This document shows positions 37,040 to 45,121 of a DNA stretch of 64,000 nt, piece by piece. The notes below the pieces were generated by a model, which searched no databases, was not told the origin of the DNA, and was given only the letters and a program-made list of their open reading frames with translations. The position numbers and the translations under genes were made by a program. Numbering within the stretch: the stretch's first letter is position 1; every line of letters begins with the position of its first letter. Source of the DNA: Cetobacterium sp. 8H (GTDB taxonomy: Bacteria; Fusobacteriota; Fusobacteriia; Fusobacteriales; Fusobacteriaceae); contig NZ_JACHTG010000004.1 of NCBI RefSeq assembly GCF_014250675.1, positions 1,117,501 through 1,181,500 on the forward strand, read 5' to 3'.

Positions 37040-38167
37040 ATGAAAGAATTTTATTTTGATAACGCAGCAACAAGTTCTCCAAAACCAGAAAGTGTATATG
37101 AAGCGGTAGAATTGGCTATAAAAAAATATAATGCTAATCCAGGAAGAGCTGGGCATAGAAAAGCTATAGAAGCAGGAAGAAAAATATTTGAAGTGAGAGA
37201 TAAAATAGCAAAATTTTTTAATTTGAAAAATAATTTAAATGTTGTTTTTACTGCAAATGCAACAGAAAGTTTAAATTTTGCGATAAAAGGTACAGTTCCG
37301 AGTGGGGCTTCCGTAATAACAACAAACTTTGAGCATAATTCAAGTCTAAGGCCTCTTTTTTACATGCAGGATGAAAAAGGTGTGAAATTAACATTTGTTA
37401 ATACTTATAAAGAAATAGAGAGAAGTATAACTTCTGAAACTAAAGTGGTTGTTATAAATCATATTTCAAATGTTAATGGAACTGTCCAAGATATTAGAAA
37501 AATAGGTGAAATATGTAAAAAATATGGGTTGTTATTTATTTTAGATGCTTCACAAAGTGCGGGGTATTTAGATATAGATATGGAAAGAGATAACATAGAT
37601 GTACTTTGTACCACAGGGCATAAATCACTATTTGGAATTCAAGGAGTAGGAATCCTATGTGTGAGAGAAGGTGTTGATATAAAACCTCTATTAGAAGGTG
37701 GGACAGGTAGTTTTTCAAAACTATCTAGACAGCCTATGGAAATGCCTGAAAAATTAGAAGCAGGTACATTAAATACTCCTGGAATAATGAGTCTTGGTGC
37801 TGGAATAGATTTTATAAATAACTTTGGACTAGATAAAATAAGAAATCATGAGAATCAATTAACAGAATATTTCATACAAGAGCTAGAAAAAATAGAAACA
37901 ATAAAGGTGTATAAAAGTATTACTGAAAAACAGGGACCTGTTGTAAGTTTAAATATGGTTGGAATAGATAGTGCAGATTTAGCTTCTGTGTTAGATGAGG
38001 AGTTTGGAATAATGGTTAGACCAGGATTCCACTGTGCTCCATTAGCTCATAAAGCTATCGGGACTTATGAGATAGGAACCGTAAGATTTTCATTTGGATT
38101 TTTTAATAGTTTAGAGGATGTAAAATATGCAATAGAGGCACTAAAAAATATTAGTGAACAAATATAA
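37040..38167 (+). CDS. Cysteine desulfurase family aminotransferase (class V)
   Basis: A 375-residue PLP enzyme of the NifS/SufS-like class. The N-terminus FYFDNAATSSPKPESV, the PLP lysine in CTTGHKSLFGIQGVG and the catalytic-type cysteine in RPGFHCAPLAH are all present. It resembles the stand-alone subgroup of class V aminotransferases rather than IscS, and no scaffold gene (iscU, sufU) is adjacent. It probably releases sulfur or selenium from cysteine or selenocysteine. Confidence 0.88.
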   Translation: MKEFYFDNAATSSPKPESVYEAVELAIKKYNANPGRAGHRKAIEAGRKIFEVRDKIAKFFNLKNNLNVVFTANATESLNFAIKGTVPSGASVITTNFEHNSSLRPLFYMQDEKGVKLTFVNTYKEIERSITSETKVVVINHISNVNGTVQDIRKIGEICKKYGLLFILDASQSAGYLDIDMERDNIDVLCTTGHKSLFGIQGVGILCVREGVDIKPLLEGGTGSFSKLSRQPMEMPEKLEAGTLNTPGIMSLGAGIDFINNFGLDKIRNHENQLTEYFIQELEKIETIKVYKSITEKQGPVVSLNMVGIDSADLASVLDEEFGIMVRPGFHCAPLAHKAIGTYEIGTVRFSFGFFNSLEDVKYAIEALKNISEQI

Positions 38168-38174
38168 AAAAAAC

Positions 38175-38203
38175 TTGATTTAAAAAAAATCATATGTTAT
38201 ACT
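38175..38203 (+). promoter_or_regulatory. Promoter of the pyrBKDFCE leader
   Basis: TTGATT (38175-38180), 17-base spacer, TATACT (38198-38203). The -10 and spacing equal those of the carAB promoter. Confidence 0.8.
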
Positions 38204-38237
38204 CTTCAAAGTGTAAAAAATTTAGGAGGGTAAAAAA

Positions 38238-38357
38238 GTGAAAAGAAAAAAGTTGAATTTTTTTGTATATCTAATAGAAAAAAAGAAAAAAACTATATTT
38301 TCATTATTTTTATCTTTTAATTTTAATATTAATATTTGGAATAGAAGTTACAATTAA
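38238..38357 (+). CDS. U-rich attenuator leader peptide of the pyr operon, 39 residues
   Basis: An ORF of 39 codons starting with GTG 7-8 bases after TTTAGGAGGG. The peptide begins MKRKKLNFFVY, has a second basic cluster EKKKK, then a Phe/Leu/Ile/Asn-rich tail. The coding RNA is U-rich in two blocks, the second (38299-38337) ending just before the terminator. It shares the 16-base block TTTTAATTTTAATATT (38315-38330) with the carAB leader (17255-17270). The TAA stop (38355-38357) falls in the terminator loop, so a ribosome that finishes translation would disrupt the hairpin. This fits UTP-sensitive pyrBI-type attenuation. Confidence 0.78.
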   Translation: MKRKKLNFFVYLIEKKKKTIFSLFLSFNFNINIWNRSYN

Positions 38358-38382
38358 TTTGTAATTTCTATTCTTTTTTTTT
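38339..38382 (+). terminator. Attenuator (intrinsic terminator) before pyrB
   Basis: GAATAGAAGTTACAA (38339-38353) pairs over 15 bp, with one G-T, with TTGTAATTTCTATTC (38359-38373) around TTAAT, followed by nine T. The pyrB ribosome site AGGAGG begins right after the T run. Confidence 0.9.
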
Positions 38383-38392
38383 AGGAGGAAAA

Positions 38393-39460
38393 ATGAGAGA
38401 TTTTATTTCGATAAAAGATTTTACTAAAGGTGACATTTTAGAGATTTTAAGTGTAGTAAAAGAGTTAGAACAAAAAAATGAGACAGAACTTTTAAAAAAT
38501 AAAATTGTAGGAAGCTTGTTTTTCGAACCTTCTACTAGAACAAGACTGTCTTTTACTTCAGCTGCATACAGATTAGGAGCAAGGGTGTTAGGTTTTGATT
38601 CGCCTGATGCGACTTCATTAAAAAAAGGTGAAAGTTTAAGAGACACAATAAAGATGACAGAAGCATATTCTGATGTAATTGTGATGAGACATAATAGAGA
38701 TGGAGCAGCAAGGTTTGCAGCAGATATAGCAAAAGTACCCGTTATAAATGCAGGAGATGGAGCTAATGAGCATCCTAGTCAAACTCTTTTAGATCTATAC
38801 ACTATTCAAAAAGAATTTGGAAGTATTGAAAGTAAAAAAGTAGCATTTGTAGGGGATTTAAAGTACGGAAGAACAGTACATTCATTGACAAAAGCATTAC
38901 AGATGTTTAATTGTGAGTTTTATTTTGTAGCACCAAAGATTATTCAAATACCAGAATATATAACAAGAGAGTTGGATGAAAAAGGGATAAAATATCATTT
39001 GATAGAAGATTATAAAGATATACTTAAAGAGATAGATGTTATGTATATGACAAGAATTCAAAAAGAAAGATTTGAAAGTTTAGACGATTATGAAAAAGTT
39101 TCAGGTGTATATATAATAGATAAAGAAAATATTGTTGGAAAGTGCAAAGAGAATATGATAATTCTTCATCCATTACCGAGAGTAGATGAGATAAAGATAG
39201 ATTTAGATGATACAAAACATGCAAGATATTTTGAACAAGCAGCAAATGGGGTTCCAACAAGAGAGGCAATATTTGCAGTGGCCTTAGATAAAGTAAAAAT
39301 AGAGAATAATAAAAGAGTAGAACATGATATAAAGACTTCAGACACTGTTATATGTGGGAATGAAAAATGTATAACAAAATTTGAAGAAACTGAAAATAAA
39401 TATGTGGTAAAGGGGAAACATGTCTACTGTTACTACTGTAACAAAGATATAAAAAAATAA
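38393..39460 (+). CDS. pyrB: Aspartate carbamoyltransferase fused to a PyrI-type zinc domain
   Basis: PyrB joins carbamoyl phosphate and aspartate. The catalytic part (about residues 1-305) has the carbamoyl-phosphate loop FFEPSTRTRLSF, NAGDGANEHPSQTLLDLYT and HPLPRVDEI. The protein is 355 residues, and the extra tail contains C321-X4-C326-X19-C346-X2-C349, matching the zinc site of the PyrI regulatory chain (C-X4-C-X22-C-X2-C). The allosteric nucleotide-binding domain of PyrI (about 100 residues) is absent. The tail could stabilise the oligomer without CTP/ATP control. First gene of pyrBKDFCE. Confidence 0.95.
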   Translation: MRDFISIKDFTKGDILEILSVVKELEQKNETELLKNKIVGSLFFEPSTRTRLSFTSAAYRLGARVLGFDSPDATSLKKGESLRDTIKMTEAYSDVIVMRHNRDGAARFAADIAKVPVINAGDGANEHPSQTLLDLYTIQKEFGSIESKKVAFVGDLKYGRTVHSLTKALQMFNCEFYFVAPKIIQIPEYITRELDEKGIKYHLIEDYKDILKEIDVMYMTRIQKERFESLDDYEKVSGVYIIDKENIVGKCKENMIILHPLPRVDEIKIDLDDTKHARYFEQAANGVPTREAIFAVALDKVKIENNKRVEHDIKTSDTVICGNEKCITKFEETENKYVVKGKHVYCYYCNKDIKK

Positions 39461-39490
39461 AAAAATTTAAGATAGATTTAGGAGGAAAAG

Positions 39491-40291
39491 ATGTTTTTAG
39501 AGGATTGTAAAATATTAGAAAATTATCAAGTGAGTGAAAACTACTATTTGATGAAGATTGAATCAAATAAAGCTTCTCAGCATTCAAAAGCAGGACAATT
39601 TTTTATGTTGAAAGTAAAGAATGAGATAAGAATTTTAAGAAGACCAATTAGTTTGCATTTTGTAGATAAAGATAAAAATATCTTAGAGTTTTATTATGAG
39701 GTAAAAGGTGGAGGGACTAAAGAATTTACAGATTTAGAAGCTGGGGAGATAATGAATATTCAAGGTCCTCTTGGAAAAGGGTTCAAAACAGATGTTTTAG
39801 ATAAAAAATGTGTTGTTATTGGTGGAGGAATGGGTATAGCTCCAACAAAACTTTTAATAAATGATCTTAAAAAAAATAATGAGGTTATTTTTATAGCAGG
39901 GGGAAGAGATAAGAATGCTATAGAGATATTGAAAAATTTGGATCTTGAGGGTGTTAAAACTTATATAACAACAGATGATGGATCAGCTGGAGAAAAAGGA
40001 AATGTTATATCAGCTTTATGTAAAGTTTTAGAAGAGAATAAAATTGATATGATTCAAACTTGTGGACCACATAAAATGATGGAAGCTGTAGCAAAAAAAG
40101 CACAGGAGGCTGAAGTTTTCTGTGAGATCTCACTTGAAGAAAAAATGGCTTGTGGAGTAAAAGCTTGTGTGGGATGTTCAATAAAAACTTTGGACGGAAT
40201 GAAAAAAGTTTGTCACGATGGACCAGTATTTGATTCAAAGATAATAGTAGATGTAAATCCAAAAGAAAATCTTGGTTGTAACTGTAACTAA
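39491..40291 (+). CDS. pyrK: Dihydroorotate dehydrogenase electron-transfer subunit
   Basis: PyrK carries FAD and a 2Fe-2S cluster and passes electrons from dihydroorotate (via PyrD FMN) to NAD+. The 266-residue protein has the FAD-binding RRPISLHF, the NAD-binding GGGMGIAPTKLL and a C-terminal cluster motif EEKMACGVKACVGCSIK...VCHDGP. Length is normal. It precedes its partner pyrD by 16 bases. Confidence 0.96.
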   Translation: MFLEDCKILENYQVSENYYLMKIESNKASQHSKAGQFFMLKVKNEIRILRRPISLHFVDKDKNILEFYYEVKGGGTKEFTDLEAGEIMNIQGPLGKGFKTDVLDKKCVVIGGGMGIAPTKLLINDLKKNNEVIFIAGGRDKNAIEILKNLDLEGVKTYITTDDGSAGEKGNVISALCKVLEENKIDMIQTCGPHKMMEAVAKKAQEAEVFCEISLEEKMACGVKACVGCSIKTLDGMKKVCHDGPVFDSKIIVDVNPKENLGCNCN

Positions 40292-40307
40292 AAAGGGGTG
40301 CTTATTG

Positions 40308-41228
40308 ATGAATAGATTAAAAACAAATTTTTTAGGAATGGAGTTCAAAAATCCAATGGTGACATCTTCAGGGTGCTTTGGATTTGGAATGGAGTATAAA
40401 GATTATTTTGATCCCAATGTTTTGGGTGGAATAGTTGTAAAAGGAATAACAATGGAAGCTAGAGATGGAAACTATGGAACAAGAATAGCTGAGACTCCTG
40501 GTGGAATGTTAAATTGTGTGGGACTTGAAAATCCTGGTGTAGATTATTTTGAAAATGTAATTGTAAAAAATATAAAAGCTGCAGGAATAGAATGTCCAAT
40601 AATTGTAAATATAAACGGTAAAGTAATAGATGAATATGTAGAGATAGCAAAAAGAGTAGAAAAAATTGCTGAAGTAGACATGATAGAGTTAAATATCTCT
40701 TGTCCAAATGTAAAGGATGGAGGAATGGCTTTTGGAGCAAATCCAGATGTAGCAGGAGCTGTAACAAAAGCAGTTAGAGCTGTAACGACAAAGCCACTGA
40801 TAGTAAAATTATCGCCGAATGTAACAGATATTGTTCATATAGCTAAAGTTGTAGAAGCTAACGGAGCAGATGCAGTATCTCTTATAAATACACTTTTAGG
40901 AATGGCAATAGATATAAAATCAAAAAAACCAGTTTTAGGAAATACTTTTGGAGGATTTTCAGGACCAGCAGTAAAGCCTGTAGCACTTAGAATGGTATAT
41001 CAAGTATCACAAAATGTAAAGATACCTGTTGTAGGAATGGGAGGTATATCATCTACAGAAGATGCAATAGAGTTCATGATGGCGGGAGCAACTATGGTTT
41101 CTTTAGGAACTGGGTTATTCAGTAATCCAATTTTACCGGTAGAGATTAAAGATGGGCTAGAAAGATTCTGTGAAGAAAATGGATTAGAAAATATACAAGA
41201 GATTGTGGGAGCAGCACATCAAAAATAA
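40308..41228 (+). CDS. pyrD: Dihydroorotate dehydrogenase, class 1B catalytic subunit
   Basis: A 306-residue FMN enzyme oxidising dihydroorotate to orotate. Motifs: TSSGCFGFG at the N-terminus, NISCPNVKDGG with the catalytic cysteine/substrate region, KLSPNVTDI and GMGGISSTEDAIEFMMAGA at the FMN phosphate site. The neighbouring pyrK identifies the NAD+-linked class 1B form, suited to an anaerobe. An in-frame extension to 40272 is discarded because the ATG at 40308 follows GGGGTG. Confidence 0.96.
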   Translation: MNRLKTNFLGMEFKNPMVTSSGCFGFGMEYKDYFDPNVLGGIVVKGITMEARDGNYGTRIAETPGGMLNCVGLENPGVDYFENVIVKNIKAAGIECPIIVNINGKVIDEYVEIAKRVEKIAEVDMIELNISCPNVKDGGMAFGANPDVAGAVTKAVRAVTTKPLIVKLSPNVTDIVHIAKVVEANGADAVSLINTLLGMAIDIKSKKPVLGNTFGGFSGPAVKPVALRMVYQVSQNVKIPVVGMGGISSTEDAIEFMMAGATMVSLGTGLFSNPILPVEIKDGLERFCEENGLENIQEIVGAAHQK

Positions 41229-41252
41229 GAGATAGAAAATTTGGAGGGAAAA

Positions 41253-41978
41253 ATGAACGTTAAAGATAGATTGATAATAGCTTTAGATTATTCAAATATG
41301 GAAGATGCAAAAAAGATAGTAGATATATTAGGGGAAACAGTATCTTTTTATAAAGTTGGATTAGAACTTTTCTTAAACTCAAAGGGAGAGATGGTAGATT
41401 ATTTAACTGAGAAAGGGAAAAAAGTTTTCTTAGATTTAAAGTTTCACGATATACCAAATACAACAACTATGGCATCTTTATTTGCTGCAAAACAAAATGT
41501 ATTTATGTTTAATGTACATGCAAGTGGTGGAAGAGCAATGATGGAGTCGGTTGCTAAAAGAGTTAAAGAAGTAAACCCAGAGATACTATCAATAGCTGTA
41601 ACAATATTAACAAGTTTTTCTGAAGAGGGAATAAAAGAAACTTTCCAAAGTCAACTTTCATTAAAAGAATTAGCTTTGAACTTAGCTAAACTAACAAAAG
41701 ATGCTGGAATGGATGGAATAGTTTGTTCGCCTTGGGAAGCTAAAGCCATAAAAGAACTTTGTGGACAAAACTTTAAAACTGTTTGTCCAGGAGTTAGACC
41801 AAAATGGTCAGCGGCTAATGATCAAGAGAGAATAATGACTCCAAAAGATGCAATATTAAATGGATGTGACTATTTAGTTGTAGGAAGACCAGTAACTAAA
41901 AATGAAAATCCAGTAGAAGCAGCAAAAATGGTTTTAGCAGAGATTGAAGAGGGGATGAAAGAGGCCAATTTATGCTAA
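41253..41978 (+). CDS. pyrF: Orotidine 5'-phosphate decarboxylase
   Basis: PyrF performs the last step to UMP. The 241-residue protein has the signature FLDLKFHDIPNTT with the catalytic Asp-Lys-Asp array, the N-terminal IIALDYSNMEDA and the phosphate loop VVGRPVTKNENP. It is the longer PyrF form rather than the 230-residue enterobacterial one. The ATG at 41253 follows TTGGAGGG; an upstream in-frame ATG (41241) overlaps that site. Its end overlaps pyrC. Confidence 0.96.
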   Translation: MNVKDRLIIALDYSNMEDAKKIVDILGETVSFYKVGLELFLNSKGEMVDYLTEKGKKVFLDLKFHDIPNTTTMASLFAAKQNVFMFNVHASGGRAMMESVAKRVKEVNPEILSIAVTILTSFSEEGIKETFQSQLSLKELALNLAKLTKDAGMDGIVCSPWEAKAIKELCGQNFKTVCPGVRPKWSAANDQERIMTPKDAILNGCDYLVVGRPVTKNENPVEAAKMVLAEIEEGMKEANLC

Positions 41979-43180
41979 TGCTAATAAAAAATTGTAAAAT
42001 CTTATATCAAGGCGTAGAGGATATAAAAGATATTTTAGTAGAAGACGGGAAGATTTCTAAAATATATAGCTGTTTAGATGTAGAAGAGCTAGATATGGAT
42101 GAGATTGTAGATTTAGATAATAACTGGTTACTTCCTGGAATAATAGATGTCCACACACATATGAGAGATCCTGGACTATCTCACAAAGAGGATTTTGAAA
42201 CTGGAAGTATGGCTTGTGCAAAGGGTGGGGTTACAACTTTTATAGATATGCCAAATACAGTTCCAAATACTACAACAGAAGAGGTATTAAAGGATAAAGA
42301 AAACAACTCTAGGGGAAGAAGTTATGTGGATTATGGATTCCATTTTGGTGGGAGTAGATTGGATAATAGCTCGGAAATAAAAAAAGTTAGGGATAGAGTA
42401 GCATCTACAAAGATATTTTTAAATATGTCTACTGGAGATATGCTTGTTGAAGAGGAGAAGATTTTAGAAAATCTTTTTAGAGAATCAAAAATAGTTTCTG
42501 TTCATGCAGAAGAAGAGATGGTAGAAAAAGCCATAGGACTTTCTAAAAAATTTAAAAAACCACTATATCTTTGTCATCTTTCGAAAGCTTCAGAAGTTGA
42601 ACTTCTTAGAAAGGCAAAAGGAGAGGGAGTTAAGGTTTATGGTGAAGTAGCACCACATCATTTATTCTTAAATGAAACTCAAGCAGATAATCTACTTTTA
42701 ATGAAGCCAGAATTAAAATCAAAAGAGGATAATGAGGCTTTATGGATGGGTATATTAGATGGAACAATAGATACTATTGGAACAGATCATGCCCCTCATA
42801 CTTTAGAGGAGAAGAGTTCTAAAACAACTTATGGTATTCCTGGAATAGAAAATTCTTTAGTTATGATGTTAAAAGAGTTAGATAAAAAAATAAGCATGAA
42901 AAAATTACAAGAGATCATGTGTGAAAATCCAGCAAAAATATTTGGAATTTTAGGTAAGGGGAAAATAGAAGTTGGATATGATGCAGATTTTGTTGCTGTT
43001 GATTTAAAAAATAAAGAGATTATAAAGAATGAAGATGTGGTATCAAAATGTGGGTGGACACCTTATGATGGAATAGCTGGAGGGGGAAAAGTTTTAGCGA
43101 CTTTTGTCAGAGGTGAAATGATTTATAATGGAAAAGAGTTTATGAATAAAAATGGAAGAGGAGTGAGTTATAATGTCTAG
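41972..43180 (+). CDS. pyrC: Dihydroorotase
   Basis: PyrC cyclises carbamoyl aspartate to dihydroorotate. The 402-residue protein is a class I amidohydrolase type, with the metal ligands DVHTHMRDPG near residue 59, a central HAEEEMV, CHLSKASE, and GTDHAPH with the catalytic Asp. It overlaps pyrF by 7 bases (ATG within TTTATGCTAA) and overlaps pyrE by 8, indicating tight translational coupling. Confidence 0.95.
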   Translation: MLMLIKNCKILYQGVEDIKDILVEDGKISKIYSCLDVEELDMDEIVDLDNNWLLPGIIDVHTHMRDPGLSHKEDFETGSMACAKGGVTTFIDMPNTVPNTTTEEVLKDKENNSRGRSYVDYGFHFGGSRLDNSSEIKKVRDRVASTKIFLNMSTGDMLVEEEKILENLFRESKIVSVHAEEEMVEKAIGLSKKFKKPLYLCHLSKASEVELLRKAKGEGVKVYGEVAPHHLFLNETQADNLLLMKPELKSKEDNEALWMGILDGTIDTIGTDHAPHTLEEKSSKTTYGIPGIENSLVMMLKELDKKISMKKLQEIMCENPAKIFGILGKGKIEVGYDADFVAVDLKNKEIIKNEDVVSKCGWTPYDGIAGGGKVLATFVRGEMIYNGKEFMNKNGRGVSYNV

Positions 43181-43796
43181 AGCAAAGGATATAGCAAAAT
43201 CATTATTAGGAACAGAGGCAGTAAGATTAAATGTTAAGGAACCTTTTACATTCGTATCTGGAATTAAAAGTCCAATTTATTGTGATAATAGAAAGATGAT
43301 AGGATTTCCAAAAGAGAGACAAGTTGTAGTAGATGCATTCGTGGAAGTTTTAAAAGAGAAAGACTTTGATATCGTAGCAGGAACAGCAACTGCAGGAATT
43401 CCTTGGGCAGCATTTATAGCACAAGAGATGAATGTTCCAATGGCTTATATTAGAGGTGAGAAAAAAGCGCATGGAGCTGGAAGACAAATAGAGGGAGCTG
43501 ACTTTGCAGGAAAGAAAGTAATAATAATAGAGGATCTTATTTCAACAGGAGGAAGCTCTATAAAAGCGGTTGCTGCTGCAAGAGAGGCAGGAGCAACAGA
43601 AGTTGAAGTTTTAGCAATATTCTCTTATGAATTTGATAAAGCATACAAGAATTTCTCAGAAGATAATATCTTATGGACTACAATTTCAAATTTTGCATCA
43701 TTAATAGAAGTTGCAACAGAGGAGAAATATTTAGATTCAGCAGAAGCAGAGATAGCTTTAAAATGGAATAAGACTCCAGATACTTGGGGAAGATAA
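43173..43796 (+). CDS. pyrE: Orotate phosphoribosyltransferase
   Basis: PyrE attaches PRPP-derived ribose phosphate to orotate. The 207-residue protein has the PRPP-binding loop VIIIEDLISTGGSS (about 111-124), FVSGIKSPIYCDNR at the N-terminus and GTATAGIPWAAFIA. It is the last gene of the operon; a strong terminator follows. With carAB the window encodes the complete route to UMP. Confidence 0.96.
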   Translation: MSRAKDIAKSLLGTEAVRLNVKEPFTFVSGIKSPIYCDNRKMIGFPKERQVVVDAFVEVLKEKDFDIVAGTATAGIPWAAFIAQEMNVPMAYIRGEKKAHGAGRQIEGADFAGKKVIIIEDLISTGGSSIKAVAAAREAGATEVEVLAIFSYEFDKAYKNFSEDNILWTTISNFASLIEVATEEKYLDSAEAEIALKWNKTPDTWGR

Positions 43797-43801
43797 CAAA
43801 T

Positions 43802-43832
43802 AAAAATAGGAGGCATATAGCCTCCTATTTTT
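43802..43832. terminator. Bidirectional terminator between pyrE and the GltD-like gene
   Basis: AAAAATAGGAGGC and GCCTCCTATTTTT form a perfect 13-bp stem around ATATA, with A and T tracts on both sides, between convergent genes. Confidence 0.92.
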
Positions 43833-43834
43833 AT

Positions 43835-45067
43835 TTAGATAATATTACTTTTTTTAAGAATATTAGCTACAACAGTTTTAGCATCATTGACAGCAGCTAC
43901 AACAGTTTTAGGACCAGTAACTACATCTCCACAAGAAAAAACATTTTCAAGAGAGGTCTCAAAAGAGTCATTAACGACTACAGTTCCCCATTTATCAGTA
44001 CGAACTCTATTTTCAGAGAGAACAATATTCTTTTTAGGCCCTTGGCTCACAGCAACAATTATTGATGTATAAGGGAAAGCAACATCACTGTCATTAAGAG
44101 TGATAAGTTTTCTATTCCCACTTTCATCAGTAAACGATTCCGTTCTTAAAAAAATCATTAAGTCATCAGAAATCTCTTTTGGAGCAAGGTAGAATTTAAA
44201 ATCTACACCATCCTCTTTAGTCTCAGCAATTTCAACTTTAGTAGCAGGCATATCCTCTTCACCTCTTCTATACATGACAGTTACATTACTTCCCATTCTT
44301 TTAGCAGTTCTAGCGGCATCCATAGCTACATTTCCACCACCAATAACAAGTACATTATTGCCTAGGTGATAAGATTCGGGCGAGATTAAATAGTTTATAG
44401 CATAGTGGACATCTCCTCTGGTTTCACCTTTGATACCCATTGGTTTAGGATTCCAAACACCAGTTGATATGATAATATATTTAAATCCATCATCTTTAAG
44501 ATTTTGAATTGTATGAGTAGGACCAACTAAAGTGTTGTACTTTATTTTTACGCCCAGATTTAAAAGATAAGTTTCAAAAATATCAATAAGAGACTTTGAA
44601 AGTCTAAACTCAGGGATACCATATCTTAAAACTCCACCCAATTTAGAGAACGCTTCAAAAATTGTAACCTTGAACCCCTCTTTTGCAAGTAAGATAGCCG
44701 CGGTAATTCCAGCGGGGCCACCACCAATAATAGCGACACGATTGTCAGAACTATTTTGTTTTTTTAATGGTAGATTGGTTAAATACTTAGAAGAAATCTC
44801 TTTTTCTATTGCTGGGAAATTTATAGGAGTACCTTTTATTCCTTTAATACAATGCCCAGTACATTGGTTTTCATGAGGACAAAGGATTGAACAAAATACA
44901 GAAAGTGGATTGTTTTTAAATAAAATATCTCCAGCTTCTTCAATTTTGTTTTCTTTAAACAAATTTATAATATTTGGAATATCGGTAGAAATAGGACAGT
45001 GAATCTTGCAAAGTGGTTTTTTGCAATTTAAACATCTATTTGCTTCCTCTATTAAATTAATACTCAA
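43835..45067 (-). CDS. GltD-like FAD-dependent oxidoreductase
   Basis: A 410-residue NAD(P)/FAD protein related to the glutamate synthase small subunit. The N-terminal Fe-S domain has CLNCKKPLCKIHCP and CSILCPHENQCTGHC, the FAD site reads IIGGGPAGITAAI (about residue 115), and the NAD(P) site VIGGGNVAMDAAR. It is shorter than GltD (about 470) and no gltA lies next to it, so its electron partner is unknown. The reading frame starts with GTG at 45076 inside the AGAGGTG site; TTG at 45067 is 8 bases beyond. Confidence 0.85.
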   Translation of the reverse strand: MSINLIEEANRCLNCKKPLCKIHCPISTDIPNIINLFKENKIEEAGDILFKNNPLSVFCSILCPHENQCTGHCIKGIKGTPINFPAIEKEISSKYLTNLPLKKQNSSDNRVAIIGGGPAGITAAILLAKEGFKVTIFEAFSKLGGVLRYGIPEFRLSKSLIDIFETYLLNLGVKIKYNTLVGPTHTIQNLKDDGFKYIIISTGVWNPKPMGIKGETRGDVHYAINYLISPESYHLGNNVLVIGGGNVAMDAARTAKRMGSNVTVMYRRGEEDMPATKVEIAETKEDGVDFKFYLAPKEISDDLMIFLRTESFTDESGNRKLITLNDSDVAFPYTSIIVAVSQGPKKNIVLSENRVRTDKWGTVVVNDSFETSLENVFSCGDVVTGPKTVVAAVNDAKTVVANILKKSNII

Positions 45068-45087
45068 AAATATCACCTCTTTAAAAT

Positions 45088-45110
45088 GGCTGAGAATATT
45101 ATTCTCAGCC
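45088..45110. repeat. Perfect 10-bp inverted repeat between adh and the GltD-like gene
   Basis: GGCTGAGAAT (45088-45097) and ATTCTCAGCC (45101-45110) with an ATT loop. On the minus strand it follows the alcohol dehydrogenase stop but is followed only by ATTTTAAAG, so it is a weak terminator at best. It could be an operator or processing hairpin before the GltD-like ribosome site. Confidence 0.6.
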
Positions 45111-45121
45111 TGTTAGAAATA

